Shown here: positions 26,891 through 37,302 of the stretch, one piece after another | How the letters are laid out: every line of letters starts with the position of its first letter | Numbering within the stretch: position 1 is the first letter of the stretch | Assembly (NCBI GenBank): GCA_008711295.1 | Contig: VUYV01000121.1 | Location: 2,302,480-2,366,479 of the forward strand | Reading direction: 5' to 3' | Length of the DNA stretch: 64,000 nt | Origin: Anarhynchus alexandrinus | Lineage: Eukaryota; Chordata; Aves; Charadriiformes; Charadriidae | Made by a program: the position numbers and the translations under genes | The notes under the pieces: generated by a model | The model's database searches: none | Told to the model about the DNA's origin: nothing | The model's input: the letters and a program-made list of their open reading frames with translations, nothing else

Positions 26891-27729
26891 GTTGAAGTCA
26901 CTGGTGCGTTAGGTGCTGCGTGAACATCCGAGGAACTTAAAATGTGAGGAAGTGAGCTGGGCGTGCAGCAGGGGATGAGCGGTGGTGCGTGCGAGGGAAG
27001 AGGTGTTTTGCAAGCAGCCCTTAGGGCTCCCCTTGAAGACACAGGGCAAAGCCTAGCGAGGCATTTTAGGATTTTGGGGTGCCTTCCCCCTTGCCAGAGT
27101 TCAACATTGCTAACACAGGGCTACCCCAAGCAGCCACCCTGGTGTGTTAATTCAATACCAGTCTGTTGTCTCGGGGTGCGAGGACACGTGAGATACTTCT
27201 GGCAAACCTGAAACAGGGCTTTGATTTTCTCCCACCGCTCCCAGCTCGCCCCCACAGACCTGAAAACTTCCCCAAGCCCCAAACTCCTGCTGTTTTGACA
27301 CCCCAACATCAGCCATCATCCTGTGCTGCAGCAGCAGCAAGGTCTGGGCTTGCTGACCCACGCGTGGCTTCAAACCCCTCACCTGGCCGAAATGTCAGCC
27401 TGGCACCTGGGTGTAATCATATACTTACTCAGAGAGGTCATTTTTTTTATTATTTATTTGCTAATATAAAAATTGCTGCTTTGCTAAGAAACTCCCAAGT
27501 ACAAAGTGTTTTTTTGCAGGCAGCAAGCACAGTGTGTTCTCGGACGGCGGCGTGCAGGTACACAGCTCTGCCCTAAGAAGAGTAATTCAGAGTTAGGATT
27601 TACCTTGGCATTATTCAGTGCCACCTCACATGCAGATTTAACCTCTCCCCAAGGCTGAGGTTTCCTGCTATATTTTTTTGGAAGGAAAGCGGCTTAAAAA
27701 AATTATTTCTCCTTTATTTTTTTTTTAAA

Positions 27730-27788
27730 TTTTCTTTTCTCTTTTTCTTTCTTTTTCTCCTCCTTCTACTTCTTCTTCTTCTCTTCAG
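27730..27788 (+). repeat. Long pyrimidine tract ending in CAG
   Basis: Fifty-nine bases of nearly uninterrupted C and T, including CTTCTTCTTCTTCTCTTCAG, end in an AG. This is a strong acceptor-like signal or a polypyrimidine simple repeat. No downstream coding frame supports an exon. Confidence 0.5.
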
Positions 27789-30377
27789 GATCTAGTTCAC
27801 TGGTCCCGTTACAGAGTCAGGACGTTCAGAGCACTCCCTTTACGCGGGCTCAGCTTCTCTGGGTAAATAACCATGCCTAGGTGTGTCTGGTGTTGAGATC
27901 TTCTGATACATTTCAATGCTGATGTGGCAGATCCCAGGATGGCTAAAGCAAGATTTTTCCAGCGGAGACGGAGGAGAGGTGCTGCCAGCCCTTTGCAAAT
28001 CCCCCCTTGCAATAGCGGGTACGTGTTGGATGCTCGTGCCCAGCAAGAGAAGTTCATCCTAAGGAGCGTGTGGAGGGGAGGGGGCTTCAAGTCGTACGGA
28101 AATAAAGAGATTTAACAAAATGCAGGTGGAGGGATTGTCTGCTTTTTGCTAATGCACAGGAGCAGAGGAATACGCAGTGGTGTGGAAGCTATGTAAGCTC
28201 AGGTGGTGTTGAGCTCCGAGGGTGAAGGTTTCTACCCCTTCAAGCAGACCAGAGGGATGGCAGGGGTAGAAAGGGTGGCTGGGTCCCACAGAGGACCTCT
28301 CCCAGGCACACCCAGCCTCAGGTACGACCTGACTCCTGCACCCACAGCGTGTCTGCCCATCTGCCTGTCCTGCCCAGGCTGCCCTGGGCCAAGGGGGGGT
28401 CCAGCCACCGCCCTTTCTGCCTCGTGGGAGATGATGGAGCACTCATGTCCAGTGCTGGAGGAGAGGGTCCTGGGACACCTGCCTCCCCTGCTCTTTCCTC
28501 CAACACAGGCGTCCGCTGACTTCCCATCTCCCCCCAACGCAGAGTCACAGATCAGTTCCACACTCCACGGGTGTCCCTGTGGTGTCTGTCAGCTGGAGAA
28601 ACGTTCAAAAAGGAGAAAATCAGAGATGAAAAAATGGCAAGTTAACTTTTTTCCATAGAAAGCCCCTTAAAATTTGGCGGGGTGAGGGGGAGAAGAGGAA
28701 TTTTTCTTCTCTGGAAAAATATGCTGTGATTTTTTGAGAGGAACCACTGTGCATCGACAGACATGAATGGTGGGATGACGCCGTGCTTGTTGGGGGGTCA
28801 GCACGTTCAGCTATGACCTGGGAGATGCTTCCACCGCTGGCCCAGGAGGGACCTAGAAGAAGCTGCATCCTCCCTCTGCCTGCGTTTCTCCTCCTGAAAT
28901 GTGGGGTTGATGGTACTGCCTTTCTATCCAACGTGCTTTGCAGCAGCTCGGTATCACATGCTGGAAACTGCCATTAGTAGCATGTCTATAAAGACCTGAC
29001 ACAAAACCGGGGGGAGATTTTTTCCCTCCGGGGTCGTGCTCCAAGTGCCACCAAGCAGCCCAGGAGGATGACTTTAGAAAGGTGCTGTTTGCTTTTCCTG
29101 CTTTTCATCACCGGGCAGAACCTGAGGTGAAAGAGACTCGTGCGCGATAATTGCTGTATGCCGGGGCAACCTGGTGGTTATAAATAAATACGTAAAAACA
29201 AATTACCTGTCTGGAGGTGAGCGTCCGGGCGGAAGGTGTTATCTCTGCCCGCAGCTTTGATTGCACCGTGGAGCAGCAGAAACCCCTTCAGTTCTTTGCT
29301 TTCCCTTCCTGGCTCTTGTGCCAAGATTTCGCAGTCCCTCTGGGTGCATCCAAACCTCTGACCGTGGACACGGTTCACACTTTCCCCCTGTTGGTTCCTG
29401 ATAAAACCAGCGCAGAGAGATGAGGAGCTGGTGTGGCAGGGTGATGGCTGCCACGCTTTGAGCTCCCTCTTCCCTTTGGCCTTCAGGACTACCAATGCCT
29501 GGTGTCCCTCAGGCTCTGCTGTGCAGATTTGGTTGGGTGGGAGGCCAGGCCTCGTCCCACATGGTGTTCAGCTCCCCAGCTGCTTGCTGTGGTTTTCACC
29601 CAGCCAAAGCACTTGTGGGCTCTCTGGGTATCTCTCCTGTTTGCACCAGGATCTTTGAAGCTTACGGCCCCTTGCCAGATTGGTTGGAGATGATGGGAAG
29701 TAGACACATGGATCACGTAAGCCTAGTTTTGTCTTTACTGCAGCGTGTCTACCCCTGCAGAGTGTCCACGCCTGCAATTTCTTGGTGTCACCAGCCAGAT
29801 AGTCACCCTTCTGACTCTGTCCCTGACTGGTGTTGCCACCTGCACGCAATACTAGTGTGGACACACTCTGTCTCATGTGCACAGCTGAAGAGGTGGACTG
29901 TTTCTTCCTACGCCTGTGCTTTACTCAGGTTGCACCAGGCAACAGGTACCTGCAGACAGCAAACGCCTCTGCTGTCCCCGAACGATGCTTCAGCCAGGGG
30001 AGGAGAGGTGTTGCACCAGTTTCACGCCTGAGGTGTGGTGGCAATAGGCAGAGGAGGATCGTGAACATGGCAGAACTTCAAACAGAGAAGCCTGTCCCCA
30101 AAAGAGGCATGTTTCTTTTAAGCCAGGGGTACTATGTGGCTTTTTATTTAATCTTGCAAGTGCATTTGTCTCCTCTTGTGCTCTGTCATCCCCAGAATAC
30201 CTTAAATTCTCCATCTGGGGCAAGCCCTGGGATTTCTCAAAGCTGGGAGCTGTGTTTGTTCCTGGCATGTTAGGAGGTCCTTCCTGGGCTGTTTTCAGCT
30301 GGATTACGATTTCCAGACGTTGAGTCAGGCAACGAGCATGAACCCTGCTAAGGTTATACATGGAAAGTGAGAAGAGT

Positions 30378-30450
30378 TCACAGAATCACAGAATCATTTA
30401 GGTTGGAAAAGACCTTCAAGATCATAGAGTCCAACTGCATCAATCAAGTT
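30378..30450 (-). mobile_element. CR1 LINE 3'-end fragment
   Basis: The sequence contains the reverse complement of the CR1 3' tail: CAGAATCACAGAATCATTTA, then a segment beginning GGTTGGAAAAGACC, then ATCATAGAGTCCAAC. CR1 is the dominant LINE of birds and is usually 5'-truncated, as here. No reverse-transcriptase coding sequence remains. The element points opposite to RRBP1. Confidence 0.85.
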
Positions 30451-33400
30451 CCCTTGATATCACCAGCAATTGCCCCATCGCAATCTGGTGGTGGTGGAGC
30501 AAGACAAGATGCACGTCCCTGAATCACCACAACCCATCTCATCGGATTTTGCAAGTCCTGAAGAAGTTTCTTAAGTTCCAGCTGCTGGAGTCACATGAGT
30601 TTGTGTCTGGCCAAACTGTCAGAGAGGCATGAAGTTATCTGGACCTAAAGCTAGCTTGGGGATGGGAAGAGGGGGACTCTCCTGCATCCAATGTGGGTGA
30701 AGAAGGCCCAAAGGAAAAAGCTCCATCTGCTTTTCTCCTTGCCCAGGTGGGAATGCCCTTTCTTCCACGATGTGTATCGCCCTGCTCTTGTGGAGTGGGC
30801 ATTGGGAGGCCCTAAGGCACGGTGAAGGATTAGGTAATTTCCTTCCCTTCTCCTCTGGAAGGTGTTTTGATTAGCATAAGCATTGTGTTCCCAAATTAGC
30901 TGGTGTTCCCAGCTGTGCCCTTAGGCTGGCTCTTCCTGTTAGGAGCCTGCTCTGGCACAGTGACACGGCTTTCCAGGAGCCGCAGCATCCATCGCAGGGC
31001 ACAGCTTGCTTCGAGGTGGATCCAGCTACGCTCAGTCCACCAGCTGCCCTTCCTGAGTGACCTCGGGCTGATGCTGAGACTACAGAGAGCTGGTCCTACA
31101 GCCCGGCAGTTCTCCGATGGCTGGGATAGCCGTGTGGAAACTTTCAAACAGCCCCGGCTTTGATGCAAGACTTGGGGGACCATGCTGGACTGAGACCAGG
31201 AGCAGCTGGGACAACAGTGCACGTCCTTCCCTGCCATCATGACAGAGGAAGCATCAACTTTTGGCACAGGCTAAGGTGCACAGCTCTTGTATCTCAAGCC
31301 ATCCTTGGCAACCCAAGCCATCCGGGTTCTCAGCCCGTCTACCACATCCCTCTGCCAGTCAGTCACCTGTTTCTTCTTTCCTCCTGTCAAGCATCCTTCT
31401 GAACCGAAACAATGCCAAGTTCTGGGAGAAAATTAAGAGTAGGACGTGAAATATTTTCCAAGTGCCAACAAGATAAATACACACACACACAGTGTGATCA
31501 GTCAGGGGCTCCTGAGTGCCGTGGAGAGCGGGAACTGCTCGCAGAGCAGCTTCATGCAACTGAGAAGCTGAAGTTACTGGTTTGCATGTCTCTTTGGTGT
31601 GAAGCCTTGTCCCCAGAGAATGTGTCTAGGGGTCCAAAATCAGCTGGTTAACACTCATTCACTGCCGTCTGAGCCACAGGAGGTGGTGTAACTTCACAAC
31701 CCCTCCCTCTGCGGAGATAAGTCTGTTTAAGCAAATTCTCCGACAGAACAAGTTTAAGTAAGTTCTGCTTAAAACATCCCCAAGGAGGGATGGAGGACCT
31801 GATGAACCACATGGACATTTGACCTTGCCCTGTTCCAAAGCTTGTGTCATCATGCTTAGAAACAGCCTGGAGCAATCTGCCACCAGATTTCGGATGGACT
31901 TGCACAGCGGGAGCCCTGTTATGGCCAGGAGGGGAGAAGAAAGGATGCCGCAAGAACGTGATCTTCTTGATGAGGCCAGTGGGAAACGCAGCCCCTTCCT
32001 GTGCAGGGATTCTCCTGGGCTTCATAGTGTCTCCAGGTACACAATCTTGCCCTTGGGACTACTGAATTTCATCTTGTCCTTAGGGTCTGCCTGCTCTGCT
32101 CATGAGATATCCACCCCTTCTCTGACTTAGGAGAAAGATGGCCATCCCCAGGTCCTGCGTGACACCCCAGCTGACCAGCAGCAATTCTCCTCTTATATCA
32201 CTGTCACTCCTATCTCAGAAGGAAAGGGCTTGGGTTCATGTCTAGCCCCCAGATTGGTCTGCAAGTTGCAGGATGCTACTGCCAACTATTGTGGCCTCAC
32301 CTCCAAAGTTCACGTGTGCCATATCAGCACTTTCCTCCAGCCCATGAGAGATCCCCAAACTGGGAGCCACCAGAGGATTCTGGCTTCCACCAAAACCCAT
32401 CCTTGACTCCGGGGTGGCTCTGTCCTACAGAAACACGATGCTCATCTTCAGCAGCAATGCAGCTGTGTTTTTTCCACCAGAAAGGCAGTCTGGGTGGGTA
32501 CACCTCCTTGGCTAACTGGCTACCAGCTGCTTGGAGGTTGTTAGCACGGTGGTGAACACCTCGCTGGGGAATGACAGAGGCTTTCGAGAGCTGTGCAGAC
32601 CTTCCAAGAGGCACTCCTGCCTCCCACCCCATGAATCCCCAGCTAGCACTACTCCCACCAGCATTCAGGGCATCTGATGAAGCAGAGCTGTGGGAATGGA
32701 GAAGCGGTGGAATAGGGATCTAAGGGGTGAACACCATGAGTGCTCCTGCAAAAGCACCCAGGGCAAGGCCCAGATGCTGAGACACAGGGGTTTAGCACCC
32801 TCTGGGACCTGGGTTGTTCTCCTGGTGTCTGGCTGCCAGCCCACTGATTGAGGGTCTCCTGAAGGTCCTGGTTCATATTTCACATTCAGGCAGTATTTTC
32901 CAATCCCACATGGAGTTGGGTCGAAAAAGGGGGAGGCCAGGGCGTACCCTGCTCCAGAAGCAGGCGCAGCTGTGGCATGGTGTATTTTCTAACCCAAACC
33001 TCAGCTGTGCCACCACAGAAACATGGGCGAGGAGGGAGAGGAACAACCCAGAAGCTCTTGCCACCACCTCCCTGTGGTCGCACCACGGTCCCACCGTGCT
33101 CCACTGCAGCATCCACCTCCAGTTTCCATTGCTGGAGCAGAGCTGCCGCTTCTTAAAACCAGACCAGCAAGTGCTGGGCAAGGCATGCAGCCCAGGAGGG
33201 TTCTCCAGGGAGCCAAGGGGAGGTCAGACGGACAGATTCATGCTTTTATGAAAAAGGGGAGGCTGCTTCTGGAGTCTCCGAAGGGGTCGAGTGTGGATGT
33301 GGGGCCACTTGGAGGATCAGCTTGGCTGGTAGACAAGGCAGGACCATGTCCACAGTGTAGGCAGCAGCCAAATCTGGAGCAAAGGACTCTACTGCTCTCG

Positions 33401-36400
33401 CTCCTACCAGCTTTTTGGTGTATTTCAGTAACAGTAAGTGTCCCACGGTGGGAGCGAGGGTGGTGGCAGGCACCTCCCCACCTCCCCAAGGGCACCACCG
33501 AGCCTGGGCAGAGCTGATGGCTCTCCTGTAAGAAAACATGAGCCATGCCCGTCTGTGTGCTCAGCCGCAGCCTGGATGCGGATTGCCTGGGGATGGGACG
33601 AGGCACTTGGTCAAATCCCTGCTGGCTCCCCAGGTAGGATTTAGTGGTCGTCTCTCCATGACTGAGCCTGGACATTCAGAAGGAGCAGGGCTGTGAGGGA
33701 CCTCAGGCAGTCCTGCAGACCTTGCGGCAGGGTTTGTTTGACGACTGCTGCGCAGAGCTAAAAATACCCCAGTGATGGTTATGAATTTAGGATAACTAAT
33801 ACATCCAGTGGAAAGATTTGGAGCTGTTCCAGGGCTAAACAACAGCTTCTTCACCAACAGCCAAAGACTTGTGGATGCAAAAATAACTAGGAACTGAAAA
33901 ACTTGAGCTGGAGCAAGGGATTTTCAAATTGAACCCAAGAAAAACTTTCTAGCGGTGAGGACAACCGTGGATAATTGCCAGCACTTTGGTTGTTTTAACA
34001 ACAGGGCACACAGACCTCTGGATTTGGGCTGGATGCTGCCTCTGGGCAGGAGTTGGGAGAACTAGTAGTTAGGGACAACTCCTTTGATATGGGGTGAAAG
34101 CAAATTATGCCCATAATATAGGACCTAGTGGCCTGGATCAGCAGCGTAGTGCAAGACTCAGAAGGAAACACCATGGTGGGAGGTATAGGCATCGTGTCTC
34201 AAAAAGTGGGGAGAAAGCCCCAAGAACAGATCAACTGGAGACCGTGGATGCTGGGAGGAGTGCTGTGCAGCGAACCAGCTTTGAGCCACGTAGGTATCGG
34301 TGAGCAGAGGTCAAGCAAGGGTTTCAGACATCTGTCTACAGACCCGAAACACAGCTGGGGGAGGAGCAGAGGGAGCCGTCCCCTGAGCATATCTGCGCCG
34401 TGGTGGCAGAGGACACCCAGGTTCACGTCCCAGCTCTGCCTGCCCAGGGTTTCACCCCACGCCGTGCATTTCCCCACACACGTGTCCCTCGCTCTGCCCT
34501 CGTCATTGTTCCATGCTGAAGCAGATGCTCAATTATTCCTTTGGCCGGAGACGGTAAGAGCGAGCCCACCTCCCTGTGTCCCGGGTGCTTGGCCGGGGCA
34601 GTGCGTGCCAGTCCCTGCCCCAGCAAATAATGAAGTCCTCAGTGCTTCGCTAAGAGAGCCTGAGAGAGCCCAGCCCAGCGTCTCCCACACGTGGCTGGCG
34701 TGACATAGCTCCTCTGGCTCCCTTCCCCGGGATGCTCGCAGCAAGACGGGTGGCTGGGCAGGGTGCACGGCTGCCTGCTCCACCGTGGCTGCAGCTGGGG
34801 AAACGGGGACCCATGGGGCTTGGGACATCAGTGCCGTTCAGACCCCACATTCCTGCTTCTGGGCGTTTCGGTTTGAGAAGGTCCTTGGTGAGTTTCACCG
34901 GCTGATGATGGTCCTGACGGGCACTGGGGCAGGGCTGGATCCCAAACCTTTGTACCTTTGCTGGAAGGGCTGAATGTTGGACCACTCTCTGCCTACGGCC
35001 ATCCTTTGCGTTCGTGGGTCTTCCCAGTCCAGGTCCTGCCTGTGGTGGGGAGCCCTGCCCTGCCCGGTTTGCCTGCAGCCTGTAGAAAACCCATTAAAGT
35101 CTCCGAGTTCTCATGAGTGCTGAGAATAGGAGTGTTTGTGCCTATTTCAGGTCCCTCTGCAGAAGCCGTATTATCGTAATTAGCCAAAATGTTTCTCCAT
35201 TAGCATATTTTTTTCTCTTCTTCCATCACATCAGCCTGCATGAGACAGTCACTTATTCTCCTTGCCGTTGTGTCGAGATGTACCAGGCTGCGGGCAGGAC
35301 CTGCTGCCCGTCCCCAGCCCGGCCTCAATAGCACGGCTTGTTCTCTGCGCGAGGGGCAACAATGAGGCGGCAGCTGATGTAAATCCCCGGGACGCCGCTG
35401 AGAGCAGCCCCGATTGCCACCCCGTGAGAAGTTCTGGCCACTGAAATGCAACAAAATAGGTGCCCCAAGCAATAACATGGGTGCCCCAAGCATCTACAAC
35501 AGGCTGCAGGGAGAGAGATGGCCGGAGGCTGGAAGATCCCAACAGCCTGTGCTGTGCTGTCAAATTATCACTCCCTCCCAGCCGCTTTTATAATAAATTC
35601 ATTTCTTACTCCACAGTCAGTGCCTAGCAAGTGCAGAAGCTGTGGTGTCCACCACAATGTGGCCAGGGAGGCGCAGGAAAGGGAGAGAGGTGGCTTTGAG
35701 CTTGGCTGAAGATGTGGAGGCATGGGAGACGTATTCCCACCTGAGCCCAGACCTTTTGTGCGATTTTGGATCAAAAGCGTAGCCAGGGCAATCTGTGTAT
35801 TAGAGAGCAGGCAGCGAACCTCTGCTCTGACAGCTTATGGCTCCCCCTTGGTTGGGTGTCTGGGTGCTTGGGTGGTTTTTGGAGGTTCTGGGGAGATGGG
35901 CCTTTGGTCAGAGATGGTTCTCATGTTCTTATGACACAGTCTGGCAGGGTACAGCAGCTCCCTGGCTCTTCTCCAATGGTTCAGCCTAATAGTTGGTCCT
36001 TTCCAAGGTGAAGGGAGTCCCTTCCAACCCTTCCCTTTTCATTTCAAGGTACTGGGGCATCCCAATCCCTTCCAGATAGCCAAATCCCTCCGGTGCAAAC
36101 AAGCACCTGAGTAATACACGTCCAATTTCTTCTCTACCACTGTGGGAGGTCACGGCCAGGCCAGGAGGCACACAGAGGGCATGCGCCCAGAGGACAGCCA
36201 CCACACTGGGTGGCACTGGCCATTGTGGGCAGCTCTCGGCATGGCTTTGTCCCCATCCTGGGACCCACAAGCTGGTGAGCAACAGACCAGACCCGGCACA
36301 GTTTAAGCACACCCTGAAGAAGGGTCCCTACTGGGGTGAAGCATCTTTAGGGTTCGATCTGCTCCGTGGCGCCCACACCCAGCCCTTGAGGAGGGTCCAG

Positions 36401-36479
36401 CGTGTGACCCAGCACCCCCACCCCACGCAGGGACCCCCCCAGCTTTGCCACCCACCCTCTCCCAGCCGAGCCTCAGGGC
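30451..36479. other. Non-coding upstream region, distal part
   Basis: No gene is supported between the CR1 fragment and the CpG island. A few open frames of 140-190 codons occur on either strand, but none has a recognisable domain or in-phase partner exons. A short CA repeat lies at about 31478-31491. GC content rises towards the island. Confidence 0.6.
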
Positions 36480-36616
36480 TTGCGCCGGCAGCCTGGGCAA
36501 GCCGCAGCCGGCGCACACCGATCCCGGGGCAAAGGGGTAAAGGTCTGCCAGGCTTCCCCGGTCCAGCCCGCCGCTCTCCCGCCGCCCGAGCGCCCGGTCC
36601 AGCCCCGGGAGAGGCT

Positions 36617-36637
36617 CGGCGGCGGCGGCGGCGGCGG
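36617..36637. repeat. (CGG)7 trinucleotide tract
   Basis: Seven CGG units stand in the CpG island just upstream of the GC boxes. CGG tracts in 5' leaders are unstable and difficult to assemble, which fits the nearby gap. Confidence 0.85.
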
Positions 36638-36675
36638 TGGGGAGGGAAGGATGCACCCGCGGGGGTGAAGCGGGG

Positions 36676-36694
36676 ACTACATGCCCCGCAGTGC
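36676..36694 (+). promoter_or_regulatory. ZNF143/Staf-like promoter motif
   Basis: ACTACATGCCCCGCAGTGC shares the ACTACA, CCC and TGC blocks, at the right spacing, with the long ZNF143 site common in CpG promoters. About 12 of 19 positions agree with the form I know, so this is suggestive only. Confidence 0.35.
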
Positions 36695-36762
36695 CGGGGC
36701 GGCGCGTCCCCGTCCCGTTCCGTCCCGCCCCGTCCCGTCCCGCGGCGCTGAGGGGGCCCCGC

Positions 36763-36796
36763 GGGGCGTGGCCGGGGCGTGGCCGGGGGCGTGGCC
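36763..36796 (+). promoter_or_regulatory. Three GC/KLF boxes in tandem
   Basis: The 11-mer GGGGCGTGGCC occurs three times: 36763-36773, 36774-36784 and, after one extra G, 36786-36796. GGGCGTGGC is a typical binding sequence for Sp/KLF zinc-finger factors. Three adjacent perfect copies are a credible core or proximal promoter element. Confidence 0.6.
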
Positions 36797-36923
36797 AGGG
36801 CCGGGCCGGCCGAGCCCGGCGAGACAGCGGCGGAAAAGTGCCACGACTCCACACGGCCGCGGCGGCGAGGAGGGACCGCGACCCGGCACGGGTGGGTAGG
36901 CGGCGGCGGTGGTCATCCCCCCC

Positions 36924-37212
36924 NNNNNNNNNNNNNNNNNNNNNNNNNNNNNNNNNNNNNNNNNNNNNNNNNNNNNNNNNNNNNNNNNNNNNNNNNNNNN
37001 NNNNNNNNNNNNNNNNNNNNNNNNNNNNNNNNNNNNNNNNNNNNNNNNNNNNNNNNNNNNNNNNNNNNNNNNNNNNNNNNNNNNNNNNNNNNNNNNNNNN
37101 NNNNNNNNNNNNNNNNNNNNNNNNNNNNNNNNNNNNNNNNNNNNNNNNNNNNNNNNNNNNNNNNNNNNNNNNNNNNNNNNNNNNNNNNNNNNNNNNNNNN
37201 NNNNNNNNNNNN
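36924..37212. other. Assembly gap (289 N)
   Basis: The gap interrupts the CpG island and probably hides the RRBP1 transcription start and first-exon boundary. GC-rich bird promoters are often missing from draft assemblies. The true length may differ from the N count. Confidence 0.98.
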
Positions 37213-37291
37213 CCCGACCCCCCCGGCCCCTGCCCGCCGGTCCCCGCAGCGCTCAAACCCATTCCCCGAGCGCCGGCCTGATGAAATTCAT

Positions 37292-37302
37292 TAATCTGAT
37301 TA
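37292..37302 (+). promoter_or_regulatory. Palindromic paired-type homeodomain (P3) site
   Basis: TAATCTGATTA is a perfect match to TAATCNGATTA, the palindrome bound by dimers of K50 paired-class homeodomains such as PITX, OTX and GSC. It sits just downstream of the CpG island. AAAAGGTCA, a nuclear-receptor half-site, follows about 12 bases later. Function is inferred from motifs only. Confidence 0.35.

Larger units (their letters stand above)
10984..30377. other. Non-coding upstream region, middle part
   Basis: I find no supportable gene in these 19 kb. The longest open frames have no recognisable domain and no partner exons in phase. The stretch holds the minisatellite, hairpin, ATT repeat, homeodomain-rich segment, octamer site, CpG block and pyrimidine tracts listed separately, plus one ambiguous base at 21944. 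The rest is unremarkable single-copy sequence. Confidence 0.6.
36480..37300 (+). promoter_or_regulatory. RRBP1: CpG island, probable RRBP1 promoter and first exon
   Basis: Very high GC and CpG content on both sides of the 289-N gap mark a housekeeping-type CpG island. It is the strongest island in the window and lies on the 5' side of the RRBP1 coding exons, so I infer that it is the gene's promoter. It contains tandem GC boxes and a ZNF143-like motif, and I see no convincing TATA box. A possible donor (CACGG then GTGGGT, about 36883-36894) could end a first non-coding exon. The start site cannot be placed because the core may lie in the gap. Confidence 0.75.

Noticed and set aside
29495..30031. 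178-codon + open frame
   Set aside because: No recognisable family, Cys/Ser/Pro-rich shadow-like composition, and another frame overlaps it.
33840..34090. Possible degraded CR1 in + orientation
   Set aside because: A few words such as AACTTTCTAGCGGTGAGG hint at CR1, but the diagnostic 3' tail and longer blocks are missing.
34128..34703. 191-codon + open frame
   Set aside because: No domain recognised, no in-phase partner exons, and moderately GC-rich context explains the length.
36303..37262. 319-codon minus-strand frame through the CpG island
   Set aside because: More than 90 of its codons are N from the gap. The rest is Arg/Pro/Gly/Ala-rich as expected from GC-rich DNA.
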